A stretch of 64,000 bases of DNA from Hyphomicrobium sp. (GCA_022843145.1 JALHOF010000014.1:51657-115656), one strand, 5' to 3'; counted from the first letter of the stretch, positions 15,862 through 26,605 are shown. The notes: a model not told the origin generated them from the letters alone. Numbers and translations are program-made.

Positions 15862-17520
15862 TCAAACGAAGCTCGACCCGTTGTCGCGCTTCGACGCAGC
15901 ACCGCTCCCTGGCCCGCCGCCCGCCTTTGAGCTGGTCTTGCCGCGGCCGCGCGCCGCGAATTCGACGGCCTCCTCGGCGGCGCGCACGATCGCCTTGGCT
16001 TTGTTGATGCACTCCTGCTGCTCGTTTTCGGGGATGCTGTCGTGAACGACGCCGGCACCCGACTGCACGTGGATCATGCCGTCCTTGACCAGCGCGGTGC
16101 GCAGCACGATGCAGGTGTCCATCTCGCCGTCGGCGGAGAAGTATCCGACCGCGCCACCGTAGGGGCCGCGCTTGGAGCGTTCGAGTTGATCGATGATCTG
16201 CATCGCGCGGACCTTTGGCGCTCCGGATACGGTTCCAGCCGGGAAGCCGCCCATCAGGGCGTCGATGGCGTCGCAGCCGCGCTTGAGGCGGCCGATCACG
16301 TTCGAGACGATGTGCATCACGTGACTGTAGCGTTCGATGATGAAGCGCTGGGTGACGGAGACGGTGCCGATCTCGGCGACGCGGCCGACGTCGTTGCGGC
16401 CAAGGTCGAGCAGCATCAGGTGTTCGGCCCGCTCCTTGGGGTCGTTGAGCAGCGCCGTGGCGAGCATCTGGTCCTCGGCATCGCTTTCTCCGCGCCGCGT
16501 GGTGCCGGCTATCGGACGGATCGTGACCTCGCCGCCGCGCAGCCGCACCAGGATCTCCGGGCTCGAGCCGACGAGCGAGAAGCCGCCCAGGTCGAGGTGG
16601 AACAGGAAGGGCGACGGGTTCAGCCGGCGGAGCGCGCGATAAAGCGCGAGAGAAGGCAGCGTGAACGGAGCCGAGAACCGCTGCGAAAGCACGACCTGAA
16701 AGATGTCGCCGGCCTTGATGTAGTCCTTTGCGCGGCGGACCATATCGAGATAGTCGGCGGCTGGCGTGTTCGACACCGGGTCCGGCAGCGTCAGTTTCTG
16801 CGGCGCGGCAGCAGCGCCGTGCGGCAGCGGCGCGTCGAGGGCCGTCACTGCTTCGCCGAGGCGTTTCAGTGCCGCCTTGTACGCTTTGTCGGCAGGGATC
16901 TTTGGGTCGGGACGCACGGGCGTGACGACGGTCATCTCGTCTTTCACGCTGTCGAAGATGACGACCAGAGTCGGCCGCATGAGAACGCTGTCGGGAACGC
17001 CGAGATCGTCTGGCGGAACGTTGGGCAGATGCTCGACGAGGCGGATCGTGTCGTACCCGAGGTAACCGAACACGCCGGCGGCCATCGGCGGCAGGCCGGG
17101 TGGCAGCTCGAGTCTGGATGAAGTCAGTAGAGCGCGCAGGCTGTCGAGCGCCGACATCGCCTCGCGCTTGAACGTGTCGGGCTTTTGGGCGGGCGCGGCG
17201 TTGATCTCGGCCGTGTTGCCGTGCGCGCGCCATAACAAGTCGGGTTTGAGCGCAATCACCGAGTAGCGGCCGCGCATCGCGCCGCCTTCGACCGATTCAA
17301 GCAGGATGCTCGGCCCGCATGCGCCGCCGGCCGCAGCGCCGGTGAGCTTGAGGTAGGCGGAGACGGGCGTTTCGAGATCGGCGACGAGGCGGGTCCAGAC
17401 GACCTGCGCGTCGCCGCGTGCATAAGTCCGCGCGAAGGCTGCGGCGTCGGGGGCGGCGTCCATGCCGGTCGTCGCGGCCGCCGCTGACTTGCGGCGTGCG
17501 CCTCGCTCCATCGTGGCCAC
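15862..17520 (-). CDS. trpE: Anthranilate synthase component I TrpE
   Basis: TrpE, 552 aa, converts chorismate plus ammonia to anthranilate. SILLESVEGG near residue 71 is the tryptophan feedback site. The chorismate-binding core has IKAGDIFQVVLSQRF, RPIAGTTRRGE, LMLLDLGRNDVGR and FPAGTVSGAPKVRAM with GAVGYFS. The C-terminal 25 residues are low-complexity Gly/Ser/Ala. The GTG at 17520 follows AGGAG inside the end of ppiD; ATGs at 17511 and further in are alternatives. It begins 8 bp after the ppiD stop, so transcription is probably shared. No attenuator-type leader is visible. Confidence 0.96.
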   Translation of the reverse strand: MATMERGARRKSAAAATTGMDAAPDAAAFARTYARGDAQVVWTRLVADLETPVSAYLKLTGAAAGGACGPSILLESVEGGAMRGRYSVIALKPDLLWRAHGNTAEINAAPAQKPDTFKREAMSALDSLRALLTSSRLELPPGLPPMAAGVFGYLGYDTIRLVEHLPNVPPDDLGVPDSVLMRPTLVVIFDSVKDEMTVVTPVRPDPKIPADKAYKAALKRLGEAVTALDAPLPHGAAAAPQKLTLPDPVSNTPAADYLDMVRRAKDYIKAGDIFQVVLSQRFSAPFTLPSLALYRALRRLNPSPFLFHLDLGGFSLVGSSPEILVRLRGGEVTIRPIAGTTRRGESDAEDQMLATALLNDPKERAEHLMLLDLGRNDVGRVAEIGTVSVTQRFIIERYSHVMHIVSNVIGRLKRGCDAIDALMGGFPAGTVSGAPKVRAMQIIDQLERSKRGPYGGAVGYFSADGEMDTCIVLRTALVKDGMIHVQSGAGVVHDSIPENEQQECINKAKAIVRAAEEAVEFAARGRGKTSSKAGGGPGSGAASKRDNGSSFV

Positions 17521-17528
17521 GTCGGCTC

Positions 17529-19424
17529 CTATTGCGCGGCGTCGGCGCCGGAAATTCGGCGGAGCTCGGCCTGATTGATGGTGACGCCGAGCCGCTCCTG
17601 GAGGGCTGCGACATAGCTCGACACGGCGTCGCCACGGAACTCGTCCTTGAGCTCGGTCGCGAGCGCGTCGCGCTGCTCCTTGGTGGCGGGCGGCGCGGGA
17701 CGGACTTCGACGACGCGGAACAGGATGCGCGACTTGCCGTCGGCGGTGTCGGTGGTGCCGGCGGCGCCCTGGACCAGAATGAACGCCTGCGCGACGGCGG
17801 CCTGCGTCAGCCCCTGCGGGATGATCTTGCGGGTGATCGGCGCGGTCGACTCGACCTTGCCGCCGGTCTCCAGCGCAATCGCGGCGAGTGTCGCGCCGCC
17901 CTTGACGCGCTCGATCAGCTTGGAGCCGAGATCAGCCAGCGCCTTCTTGCGCTCACGATCCATGTAAAGGCCCTTGACGTCGGCGGTGACGGCCTCGAAC
18001 GGCTTCTGGGTGGCAGCCGTATTGGAGACGAGATCGACCCAGGCATAGCCGCCGTCGCCGAGTTCGACCGGATCGCGCTCAATGCCGATCTGGGCTTCGA
18101 AGCCAGCGGCGACGATCTTGCCGCCGTCGACACCCTCGATGGCGACCTTGCCGTCGGGCGACTTGTTGTCGCGATCGACGGCGGCGATCTCGATCAACGG
18201 GATCTTGAGCGCAGCCGAGATTTCCTTCAGCGATTTGCCGGCGGCGCGGTTGTCGTCGACGCCATCGTGCAGCTTCGACGCTTCGGCGCGCGCCTTTTCG
18301 GTCAAGAGTTTGTCGCGCACGCGGTCCTTGACCTCGTCGAGCGTCGCCTCCTTGCCGGCCTGGATCTCGGTGACGCGAACGAGGACGCTGGCGAAGCGGC
18401 CGTCGACGACATCGGACACCTTGTCCTTTTCGAGCGCGAACGCGGCGTCGGCGATCTTGGGGTCGATCAGGTCCTTCTTGGTGACGAGGCCGAGCTTGAT
18501 GTCGCTGTCCTTGGCGCCGGCGTCTTTCGCGGCGTCGGCGAAGCTCTGCCCTCCGGTGATCTTGGCCTTGGCGGCATCGGCCGAGGCGCGATCCTTGAAG
18601 TTGATCTGCTCGACGCGGCGGCGCTCGATGCGCGAATAGCTGTCGCGCTCCTTTTCGAAGGCGGTCTTGATCTCGTCGTCGGTGACGGCGACCTGTTTCT
18701 TGATCGCCTCGATCGACATCATCAGAATGGCGAGCTTGCGATACTCGGGGGTCATGAACTGCGCCTTGGCGCCTTCATAGGTTTCCTTGAGCTTGGCGTC
18801 GTCGGGATCAGCGACGGTGACAGCCTTGCCGGCGTCGATAGTGATGTGCTCGATGACGCGGGCCTCGTCATTGTAGGCATGCAGCGCGTCGAGCAGCGGT
18901 TGCGGCAGGGCGATGGCGCTCGACATCGCGCCGACGATCTGTTCGCGCACCTCGTCCTTCCGCTTCAATGCGAGGAAGCCGCGCTCGGTGAGGCCGACCT
19001 GGCGCAGATAGTTCTCGAACGCCGGGCGCGAGAATTTACCGTCGAAGCCCTGGAACCCGGGTTCCTTGGCGATTTCGGCGATCAGCGCATCGTCGGACAG
19101 ACCGAGCCCCATGCTGGCGGCGTGCTCCTCGATGGCGGCGGAGCCGACGAGGCGGGTCAACGCGCGCGTGTCGAGGCCGAACTGCCGCCCCTGCTCGGGC
19201 GTGATGCGACGGCCGGCCTGCTGCGAGATCACGTTGAGCTCGTTCTGGAAGGCTTGCTGGAAGTCCGTGGCGGTAATCGAGGTCGAGCCGACCTTGGCCA
19301 GCGAACCGCGATTGAAGCCGGTGAACACGTCGGCGATGCCCCACACCGCGAAACTCGCGATCAGGAAGAAGAACAGGATCTTGGCGACCCAACCCTTTGC
19401 ACCGCGGCGTAACGCTTCCATCAT
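17529..19424 (-). CDS. ppiD: Membrane-anchored periplasmic folding factor PpiD/SurA-like
   Basis: A 631-aa periplasmic chaperone/peptidyl-prolyl isomerase that helps folding of exported proteins near the SecYEG exit. The short cytoplasmic N-terminus is followed by one membrane span (residues about 14-33, ILFFFLIASFAVWGI). A SurA_N-like domain has ATDFQQAFQNELN. A parvulin-type rotamase region sits around residues 240-370, followed by a second PpiC-like region. The double ATG at 19424/19421 gives a normal N-terminus; longer frames run into the tpiA spacer. It is divergent from tpiA and co-directional with trpE, the usual alphaproteobacterial arrangement. Confidence 0.9.
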   Translation of the reverse strand: MMEALRRGAKGWVAKILFFFLIASFAVWGIADVFTGFNRGSLAKVGSTSITATDFQQAFQNELNVISQQAGRRITPEQGRQFGLDTRALTRLVGSAAIEEHAASMGLGLSDDALIAEIAKEPGFQGFDGKFSRPAFENYLRQVGLTERGFLALKRKDEVREQIVGAMSSAIALPQPLLDALHAYNDEARVIEHITIDAGKAVTVADPDDAKLKETYEGAKAQFMTPEYRKLAILMMSIEAIKKQVAVTDDEIKTAFEKERDSYSRIERRRVEQINFKDRASADAAKAKITGGQSFADAAKDAGAKDSDIKLGLVTKKDLIDPKIADAAFALEKDKVSDVVDGRFASVLVRVTEIQAGKEATLDEVKDRVRDKLLTEKARAEASKLHDGVDDNRAAGKSLKEISAALKIPLIEIAAVDRDNKSPDGKVAIEGVDGGKIVAAGFEAQIGIERDPVELGDGGYAWVDLVSNTAATQKPFEAVTADVKGLYMDRERKKALADLGSKLIERVKGGATLAAIALETGGKVESTAPITRKIIPQGLTQAAVAQAFILVQGAAGTTDTADGKSRILFRVVEVRPAPPATKEQRDALATELKDEFRGDAVSSYVAALQERLGVTINQAELRRISGADAAQ

Positions 19425-19819
19425 GGTCGGTTGTGTTCCAGTCTTTTGGCGGTCCATTCGACACGCGGGAGCGTGGCAAGGCAGGACTTGGGTCTGAGGC
19501 CCGACTCCAAGACGCGGCGTCGAGACGGGACCAAATCCTGGGTCATGCCACCGATCCGCGCGAGCGAACCGCGTTGAGCGATGTCGTGCAGCCCGTGCGG
19601 GCGCTCGATTCAACGCTATCAAGCCCAGCCGGCGCGTGAAAGCAAGCCGGCAAGCTCGCTCAACCCCCCAAATGGACGCGATCCCTGCCATCCGGAGCGG
19701 CATGTGCCCCGCGCAGTTTGCCGCCCCCGATTGCCAGCCGCCGGACGATGCGGCAAAAGCGGATGCGGCCCCGAAGCCCGCTTTCATCCCTGCACCTTTC
19801 ATCAAACGAGGACCTGTTC
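19425..19819. other. 395-bp divergent spacer between ppiD and tpiA
   Basis: No convincing gene. It must contain the promoters for both directions. Open frames across it are extensions of ppiD or tpiA without their own start sites. I see no clear operator. Confidence 0.5.
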
Positions 19820-20614
19820 ATGACCGAGGCCAAAAAGCCCGCCGCCACAGTCAATGCCGGCGCCGGTATCAGGCCCCTGGTTGCGGGCAATTGGAAGATG
19901 AACGGCCTACAGGCGGCGCTTGGCGAGGCGATCGCGGTGCGCGACGCGATCCTGGCATCCCCGCCAAAGGCGGACGTGATGCTATGCCCGCCGGCGACCC
20001 TGACGATGGTGCTGGCGGAAATCGCCAAAGGGGGGCTGTTGCAACTCGGCGGGCAGGATTGCCATTCCAACGCGTCGGGCGCGCACACCGGCGACGTGTC
20101 GGCGGAGATGCTGAGGGATGCGGGTGCGACGGCGGTGATCGTCGGCCATTCGGAGCGGCGGACGGATCATGGCGAGTGCGACCGGGATATTCGCGCCAAG
20201 GCCTCGGCGGCGCACCGGGCCGGACTGGTGGCCATCGTCTGTGTCGGCGAAACGGCGGGAGAGCGGGCGGCTGGCCTGACGCTGCAGGTCGTGGCGCGGC
20301 AACTCGCGGGCGCGGTGCCGGATGAAGCGACGGCGGCGTCGACGGTCGTGGCCTATGAGCCGGTGTGGGCGATCGGCACGGGATTGACGCCGACGCTCGC
20401 CGATGTCGCCGAGGTGCACGGTGCGATCCGCAAGGCGCTGGCCGCGCGGTTCGGCGGCGAGGGCGAGCGGATGCGCATTCTCTATGGCGGCTCGGTCAAG
20501 CCGCAGAATGCCCGCGAACTGATGGCGGTGCCGAACGTGGATGGCGCACTGGTCGGCGGCGCATCGCTCAAGGCATCGGATTTTCTCGGCATCATCGCGG
20601 CCTATGGCGGCTGA
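19820..20614 (+). CDS. tpiA: Triose-phosphate isomerase TpiA
   Basis: TpiA, 264 aa, interconverts dihydroxyacetone phosphate and glyceraldehyde 3-phosphate. The active-site Lys is in GNWKMN, the His in VGHSERR, and the Glu in [11 protein letters not shown]. The phosphate-binding end is [10 protein letters not shown] with ALVGGASL. The N-terminus is about 12 residues longer than in E. coli. The ATG at 19820 follows GAGGA. An open frame upstream to 19718 lacks a ribosome site. Confidence 0.97.
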   Translation: MTEAKKPAATVNAGAGIRPLVAGNWKMNGLQAALGEAIAVRDAILASPPKADVMLCPPATLTMVLAEIAKGGLLQLGGQDCHSNASGAHTGDVSAEMLRDAGATAVIVGHSERRTDHGECDRDIRAKASAAHRAGLVAIVCVGETAGERAAGLTLQVVARQLAGAVPDEATAASTVVAYEPVWAIGTGLTPTLADVAEVHGAIRKALAARFGGEGERMRILYGGSVKPQNARELMAVPNVDGALVGGASLKASDFLGIIAAYGG

Positions 20615-20705
20615 CGGGCGACGCGGCCGTCACATTGCCACCATGCGCGGACGCGAGCATAGTCGCGAGCGAGCGGATCAATTCGGACAAGGACGCGGCG
20701 GCACG

Positions 20706-21299
20706 ATGCGGGCGAAAGCTATTGGAGCGGCAAGGCGGCGGCGATGTGGGCTGCCGCTGATCGTGGGGCTTTGTGCGGCGGGCGCCGGTCTCGTCGGGCA
20801 GGCCGCGGCGGCCCCGCTCGCGAAGGAGGCCTGCGACGCGCTGAAGTCGGAGCAGGTCGCGTTGATCTCGACAGGTCTCAGGGCGGACATGGCGCGCGGC
20901 GCGGCCTGGGCCAAGAGCAATCTCGGCGCCGAGCGCCTGAAGAAGATCGCGCGGCTGATCGAGGTCGACGAACAAGTGCTGTTCCGCTGCCCCGCGCCGC
21001 CGCCCGAGTTGGAAGCGACCGCCAAGCCCGCGCCGGCCGCCGCGCCGAAGCCCAAGCCGAAGGCGGCCTCATCGAAACAGGCGGCGCCGGACGCCGGGGG
21101 GGCGCTCGAGCCGCAGGCCGCAACCGTGCCCGAGAAGTCCAAGAAGGCGTCCAAAGCCGCAGTTGCCGCCGAAAAGAAGCGGTCAGCCGCCGCCGCCAAG
21201 GCCAAGATCAAAGCCGAAGACGCCTTTGTTCCAGCGCCCGACGCTCCCATATCCACGTTGCAGCCGCCGGCAAAAGGCGGGCAGCCGAAAGCCCAGTAG
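20706..21299 (+). CDS. Exported Ala/Lys-rich protein, function unknown
   Basis: A 197-aa protein with a signal peptide: basic RAKAIGAARRRR, then a hydrophobic core (PLIVGLCAAGAGLVGQ) and a likely cut after AAA near residue 36. A conserved-looking folded part follows (residues 37-95, with two cysteines at CDALKSEQ and LFRCPAP). The rest is a low-complexity Ala/Lys/Pro tail that could span the periplasm or bind peptidoglycan. I do not recognise the family. It lies between tpiA and secG. Confidence 0.75.
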   Translation: MRAKAIGAARRRRCGLPLIVGLCAAGAGLVGQAAAAPLAKEACDALKSEQVALISTGLRADMARGAAWAKSNLGAERLKKIARLIEVDEQVLFRCPAPPPELEATAKPAPAAAPKPKPKAASSKQAAPDAGGALEPQAATVPEKSKKASKAAVAAEKKRSAAAAKAKIKAEDAFVPAPDAPISTLQPPAKGGQPKAQ

Positions 21300-21512
21300 G
21301 ACGCGCATTCTGCCCGTCTTATGAGGTTCCGGCGGCGTCGAAAGGGCTGGCCGAGCCCCGGCGGGGGCAGGTTACCGCGACATTCGGTCTGGCGGGGTCG
21401 CAGCGCACGATTTGCGGCGGCGCGCTGGCTGGTGTAGAAGCCCGCATCCGATTTCATCCGCCCCGCGCCCATGACCTGGGCCGGCAGCCTTTCCTGGACC
21501 GAGACATTCGCC

Positions 21513-21890
21513 ATGTGGACCACCGTTCTGCTCGTCGTGCACCTGATGATCGCCGCGGCGCTGGTCGCCGTCGTGCTGCTGCAACGCTCGGAGGGCGGCG
21601 CGCTCGGCATTGGCGGCGGCGGCGGCGGCGGGTTCCTCACCGGTCGCGGTACGGCGAATCTTTTGACGCGCTCGACGGCGGCGCTGGCGGCGGCGTTCTT
21701 CACCACGAGCATCCTATTGTCGATCTTGGCGCAGCGTGACCGCGCCCCGTCGTCGGTGTTCGACCGTCCCGGCGCCGCAGCTCCCGTGAGCAAGGACGGC
21801 GCGCCGGCAACGCCGGCTCCGGCCGGTCGCGGCGGCGTTCTCGACAAGCTGCAGCCGCCGGGTGCGCCCGCGATCCCGCAATCCAAGTAA
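21513..21890 (+). CDS. secG: Protein translocase subunit SecG
   Basis: SecG, 125 aa, is the small accessory subunit of SecYEG that assists protein export. Two membrane spans are visible (about residues 3-20 and 52-70), separated by the signature VVLLQRSEGGALGIGGG and a glycine run. The C-terminus is a Pro/Ala-rich cytoplasmic tail longer than in E. coli, usual in alphaproteobacteria. ATG 21513 gives the typical MWTTVLLVVHL start; an upstream ATG at 21471 is less likely. Confidence 0.93.
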   Translation: MWTTVLLVVHLMIAAALVAVVLLQRSEGGALGIGGGGGGGFLTGRGTANLLTRSTAALAAAFFTTSILLSILAQRDRAPSSVFDRPGAAAPVSKDGAPATPAPAGRGGVLDKLQPPGAPAIPQSK

Positions 21891-21903
21891 TCCGGAAGAG
21901 CTT

Positions 21904-21967
21904 TGAGTGCGCCTTCGGGTGCCGACAACGCACCCGGCGCGGCCATGAGTGCGCCTTCGGGTGCCGA
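21904..21967. repeat. 22-bp direct repeat between secG and pyrG
   Basis: TGAGTGCGCCTTCGGGTGCCGA occurs at 21904-21925 and again at 21946-21967. The spacer and following 50 bp contain further GC-rich inverted pieces (GCCGAAGGCG, GCCTCCGGCAG). No gene. This looks like an intergenic repeat of the same general style as at 14476-14684 and 28744-28870. Confidence 0.7.
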
Positions 21968-22050
21968 GTCTTGCCGAAGGCGAGCCCGCCTCCGGCAGTA
22001 CCACCCGGCGCGGGTTACATGAACGCGCCACGGCACGCCCCCGTGTATGA

Positions 22051-23730
<1,680 letters not shown>

Positions 23731-23774
23731 TGGGTGCGGGGCGGCTCGCGGGCCGCCGCGGCGGGGCGCGCGGT

Positions 23775-23856
23775 CCCCCCTCTCCCCGCGGCTGCACTTG
23801 CGCGGGGAGAGGGATCATGCCGAAGGCGTGTCTCCGACACGACGTGAGGGGCGGCC
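23775..23856. repeat. Intergenic repeat copy 1 with 12-bp hairpin, downstream of pyrG
   Basis: CCCTCTCCCCGC (23778-23789) pairs perfectly with GCGGGGAGAGGG (23802-23813), followed by a CATGCCGAAGGCGTG block and GTGAGGGGCGGCC. The same order of blocks recurs in inverse orientation at 24884-24973. The hairpin lies about 50 bp after pyrG and may also stop or stabilise its transcript. Confidence 0.75.
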
Positions 23857-24008
23857 ACTTGCTCGGACTTGGCTTGGCGCGACGGTCGCGATGAGGCCGT
23901 TAGCGACGACACGCACCTACTCTGATGATGCGCCGCACAATTACCACTTCAATGAGAAGGACCACTCCGCAAAATCTCCTTGGATTTGGCGCGCGCTGTC
24001 GTTCACCG

Positions 24009-24653
24009 TTAGGCATCTTTGAGGAATTTCTGTATCTCTTCCTCTGTCGTGCCCGGATGAATAAAGATCTCGCGTGGCGGCTCTAGCTTCTCCCGCGTTC
24101 TCGGGACGCTTAAGCATTTAACGGCCTTCGAAACTTTAATCTCATCGGCGAAGCTGACTTTTTTTAGCTCTTTGCAGAAGGTACGGTCGTCTCTCTTGGT
24201 TTCGTCCAAGTGATAGACCAGCTTGTTTAGAAGCCCTTCGTGGCGCTTAATATCTGCGGCCAAGCATTGAATGCCGATAAGGGTGTAGCCCCTCGCCTGC
24301 TTCGCTCCATATTCCTTCTTGATTGTCGCGGCAAGAGTCTCGCACTCAGGGCAAAATGTGTAGGTCGGGGAATAGTGTGCCAGCACGTTGCGGGCAGCTG
24401 CCAGCTCCTTCAGGTTTGACACCATGCCGGGCCAAAAGTTGCTTTCATCACGACCATGCAATTCATCACACATCAGGGCATCAATGATATTGAGCTTGGC
24501 AGCAAAGCCGTTGATGCCATTAAAAACTATTGTCGCCTTCTCGGTCGGCGTGTTCAAGGCCCACGATAAAACGGCCACCATCGCGCGTTCCAGGACGCAC
24601 CAAGAATGGATGCAGTCTCCAACTGCAGCCTGAAGAGCTGCATGCTCAGACAT
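24009..24653 (-). CDS. Orphan protein with HEPN-like R-N-x3-H motif
   Basis: A 214-aa cytoplasmic protein from the ATG at 24653, which follows GAGGAAGGG. The N-terminal half is helical. It contains RNVLAH (Arg88, Asn89, His93), the R-x4-6-H arrangement with a polar residue after Arg that marks HEPN nucleases. The helix before it (WCVLERAMVAVLSWAL, about 18-33) fits the partner helix. A CPEC pair (101-104) follows. HEPN domains occur in toxins, CRISPR effectors and defence proteins. The gene is visibly AT-richer than its neighbours and stands alone between inverted repeats. I cannot name a family; HEPN is inferred from the motif alone. Confidence 0.6.
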   Translation of the reverse strand: MSEHAALQAAVGDCIHSWCVLERAMVAVLSWALNTPTEKATIVFNGINGFAAKLNIIDALMCDELHGRDESNFWPGMVSNLKELAAARNVLAHYSPTYTFCPECETLAATIKKEYGAKQARGYTLIGIQCLAADIKRHEGLLNKLVYHLDETKRDDRTFCKELKKVSFADEIKVSKAVKCLSVPRTREKLEPPREIFIHPGTTEEEIQKFLKDA

Positions 24654-25065
24654 AGGCCCTTCCTCGACCTCATAGATACCCGCCAAGTTTTTTCCCTCCG
24701 CAAGAGTGAACTGTGCCCTAAGGAACCAACAACTTGGTGGCGAAAGCTGGATGGTAGAACAGGTGTTTGTGCAGGTATTTGAGCCGCGCACTCGATTCCG
24801 TGCCGCGCGGCGCATGCCGCGACTGTTCAGGGCCGCTCGGGGTCAATCGCGACGAAGACAAGACAATCGAAACTAGAGTAAGCGGCCGCCCCTCACCCTG
24901 ACCCTGACCCTCTCATCGTGCTGAAAGCACGCCTTCGGCATGACGTAAGAACGGGGAGAGGGGACAAGCGGCCACCTGCGTCTGCGGGGTTCCCACCACG
25001 GGTTACGATATGTTCAAGGGATTGCCTTACGCTCGCGGGCTCACGCAAGGAATGGGTGAGCGGCT
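24654..25065. other. 412-bp intergenic region containing repeat copy 2
   Basis: No gene seen. An open frame continues upstream of the HEPN-like gene to 24815 but lacks a ribosome site. The right part is an intergenic repeat (listed separately). The left part is relatively AT-rich and probably carries the promoter of the HEPN-like gene. Confidence 0.5.
24884..24973. repeat. Intergenic repeat copy 2, inverted relative to copy 1
   Basis: Read on the minus strand it gives CCCCTCTCCCC, CATGCCGAAGGCGTG and GTGAGGGGCGGCC in the same order as 23775-23856. It also contains a hairpin CGTGCT-GAA-AGCACG and a CCCTGA triplet expansion. The two copies bracket the HEPN-like gene in inverted orientation. 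Confidence 0.65.
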
Positions 25066-25605
25066 GTGTTGTCGGTGTTCGGGTACGGCGTCTTCTTCGT
25101 GCTTTTCTTCGGGATGCTGCACGCCAAAGCGCGGCGTTGGCGGATGCTCGCGGCGGTCTATGGCGGCGACGGCGGCCCAGTGCGCGAAAAGCGGACGATG
25201 CAGAGTGCGGTGCTGCTCGGCATCGGCGGCTACAACTCGCTGAAGGGGATTTTGACGATCGGCGTCCATGACAGGGGCGTGTCGCTCCGCGTGCTCCCGC
25301 CGTTCTCGCTGTTTCATGATGCGCTGTTCATCCCCTACGGCGACATTCGCGGCTGGCGGACGTCTTGGTATCTCGACGTGCAGTCGATCGAGCTCGAATT
25401 CACCGGCGTGCCGGCGATCAAGATGGTCGTTCCAGCCGATCAGGCGGAGTTCATCGGCAGCTTTGCCGGACGGAAGATGACGCTGAGCGCCGCGGAGCCG
25501 CCGCAGGGCAAGGCGGGCCAGGGGTGGCGCGCGTTTGCCCTGGTGCACGCGGGGCTTTCGCTGGTCATGATCGCGTGGCTGTCGGTCATGTGGCTGACGC
25601 ATTAG
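25066..25605 (+). CDS. Small membrane protein, possibly PH-like
   Basis: A 179-aa protein from a GTG at 25066; an in-frame stop at 25057 limits the start. A membrane span at the N-terminus (about residues 3-18) and another at the C-terminus (about 158-176, FALVHAGLSLVMIAWLSVMWL) enclose a beta-rich soluble part. That part has FIPYGDIRGWRTSWYLD followed by alternating hydrophobic residues, reminiscent of bacterial PH-like domains. Function unknown. It is convergent with the membrane protein at 25820, which has a similar layout. Confidence 0.65.
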   Translation: MLSVFGYGVFFVLFFGMLHAKARRWRMLAAVYGGDGGPVREKRTMQSAVLLGIGGYNSLKGILTIGVHDRGVSLRVLPPFSLFHDALFIPYGDIRGWRTSWYLDVQSIELEFTGVPAIKMVVPADQAEFIGSFAGRKMTLSAAEPPQGKAGQGWRAFALVHAGLSLVMIAWLSVMWLTH

Positions 25606-25687
25606 GACAGCGCGGACGGGGCTCGCCAACTCCGGTCGTGCGTCCACCGGTCTGTCGCTTCGCGAGCGGGGCCGGCCCCGCGCCCCG

Positions 25688-25708
25688 CCGAGGGGCGGAG
25701 CCCCTCGG
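25688..25708. repeat. Perfect hairpin, 9-bp stem, 3-nt loop
   Basis: CCGAGGGGC-GGA-GCCCCTCGG lies between the two convergent membrane-protein genes. There is no T-run, so it may be part of a palindromic intergenic repeat instead of a canonical terminator. Confidence 0.6.
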
Positions 25709-25746
25709 ACTCCCCACCATTTGGGTTCGCCCAAAACGGAGGGGGC

Positions 25747-25768
25747 TTCGGGGGAGACCTCCCCCGAA
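25747..25768. repeat. Second perfect palindrome in the convergent spacer
   Basis: TTCGGGGGAG and CTCCCCCGAA form a near-continuous palindrome with 2 nt at the centre. With the hairpin at 25688 it forms a compact repeat cluster about 50 bp before the end of the minus-strand gene. Confidence 0.6.
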
Positions 25769-25819
25769 TGGGTGCGGGCGATAGCCCGCTCGCGGCAGCG
25801 ACCGCCGACCCGGCCTTCC

Positions 25820-26338
25820 TCAACTCCGATAGTGCTTCCACATGCGTTCGACGGTGCGGTGGATTTCCTCGGGGGGCTGGTCGAATGGCTCGAGGTTGAT
25901 GCGGATGATGTTCTGGTGCGTCATCGACCACGGCAGCCGCATCAATTGACGCCACCACGCTTGCCGCCGCCAATCCGAGATCAGCGCCTTGCCGAGCGGA
26001 GCCTTGAGGCCGATCTGAAGCTCGTGGATGGTCAGGACGCGCACGGCGATCGGGACGAGCGCGACCTTGTCCACGGCGCTCCAGCGTATGATACCGAACC
26101 CCTGGATGAAGATGCCGTACTCGTTGGCGCCGATGACGGGACGGCCAGTCTCCAGCAACGGGAAATTGTAGAACGCAAATCCGCCGAAGGCGATGCCGAG
26201 CGCGAACCAGATCGTCTGCAACGTGTAGATGCCGGCGGCGAGCATGATCGCCGACAGGACGCCGAACAGGTAGGCCGGGAACTGGGTCTCGTCGCGTCCA
26301 TAAGCGACGGTGTAGCCTTTGAAGTCGTCCTCTTTCAC
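25820..26338 (-). CDS. Small membrane protein with two N-terminal spans
   Basis: A 172-aa protein from a GTG at 26338. Two spans at about residues 21-40 and 42-60 are followed by a soluble part with ANEYGIFIQGFGIIRWSAVDKVALV, the pattern of a bacterial PH-like domain, and a charged C-terminus. A longer frame to 26431 has an improbable His/Arg-rich start. The GTG overlaps the stop of a 65-codon frame (26335-26532), which may or may not be a real small gene. No specific function recognised. Confidence 0.65.
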   Translation of the reverse strand: MKEDDFKGYTVAYGRDETQFPAYLFGVLSAIMLAAGIYTLQTIWFALGIAFGGFAFYNFPLLETGRPVIGANEYGIFIQGFGIIRWSAVDKVALVPIAVRVLTIHELQIGLKAPLGKALISDWRRQAWWRQLMRLPWSMTHQNIIRINLEPFDQPPEEIHRTVERMWKHYRS

Positions 26339-26605
26339 AGCGCACCGTCCGCGTGGGTGGTTGTGCCGGCGCAGCAGATGATGTGGCGCTGCCCGCTGCC
26401 TCTTTGGATCAGGTGGACGGCCGTTCTGCAACCGTGATCATCGAGACGGTTGCCCAAATCGTGGGCGATCTGGTGGTCAAGTTCGAGGCGGATGCGTGCC
26501 AATCCGGCACGCGGGCGCAACCAATTCTTCAAGGCTCGGTAACCGGCGCTTAGGCGCGATCGCGTATCGTGTACGCATCAATCCATACGACGGGGTGGGC
26601 ACCAC

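Noticed and set aside
17521..17540. A trp attenuator or leader peptide upstream of trpE
   Set aside because: trpE begins 8 bp after the ppiD stop, leaving no room for a leader; no Trp-rich short frame with alternative hairpins was found.
17418..19412. A 664-codon plus-strand ORF opposite ppiD
   Set aside because: It is exactly antisense to a well-recognised gene; long antisense frames are common in high-GC DNA, and its sequence has no family features.
26335..26532. A 65-codon minus-strand frame whose stop overlaps the GTG of the membrane protein
   Set aside because: The GTGA overlap is tempting, but the start is a TTG without a ribosome site and the product has no recognisable feature; the opposite frame (26353-26553) looks equally plausible.
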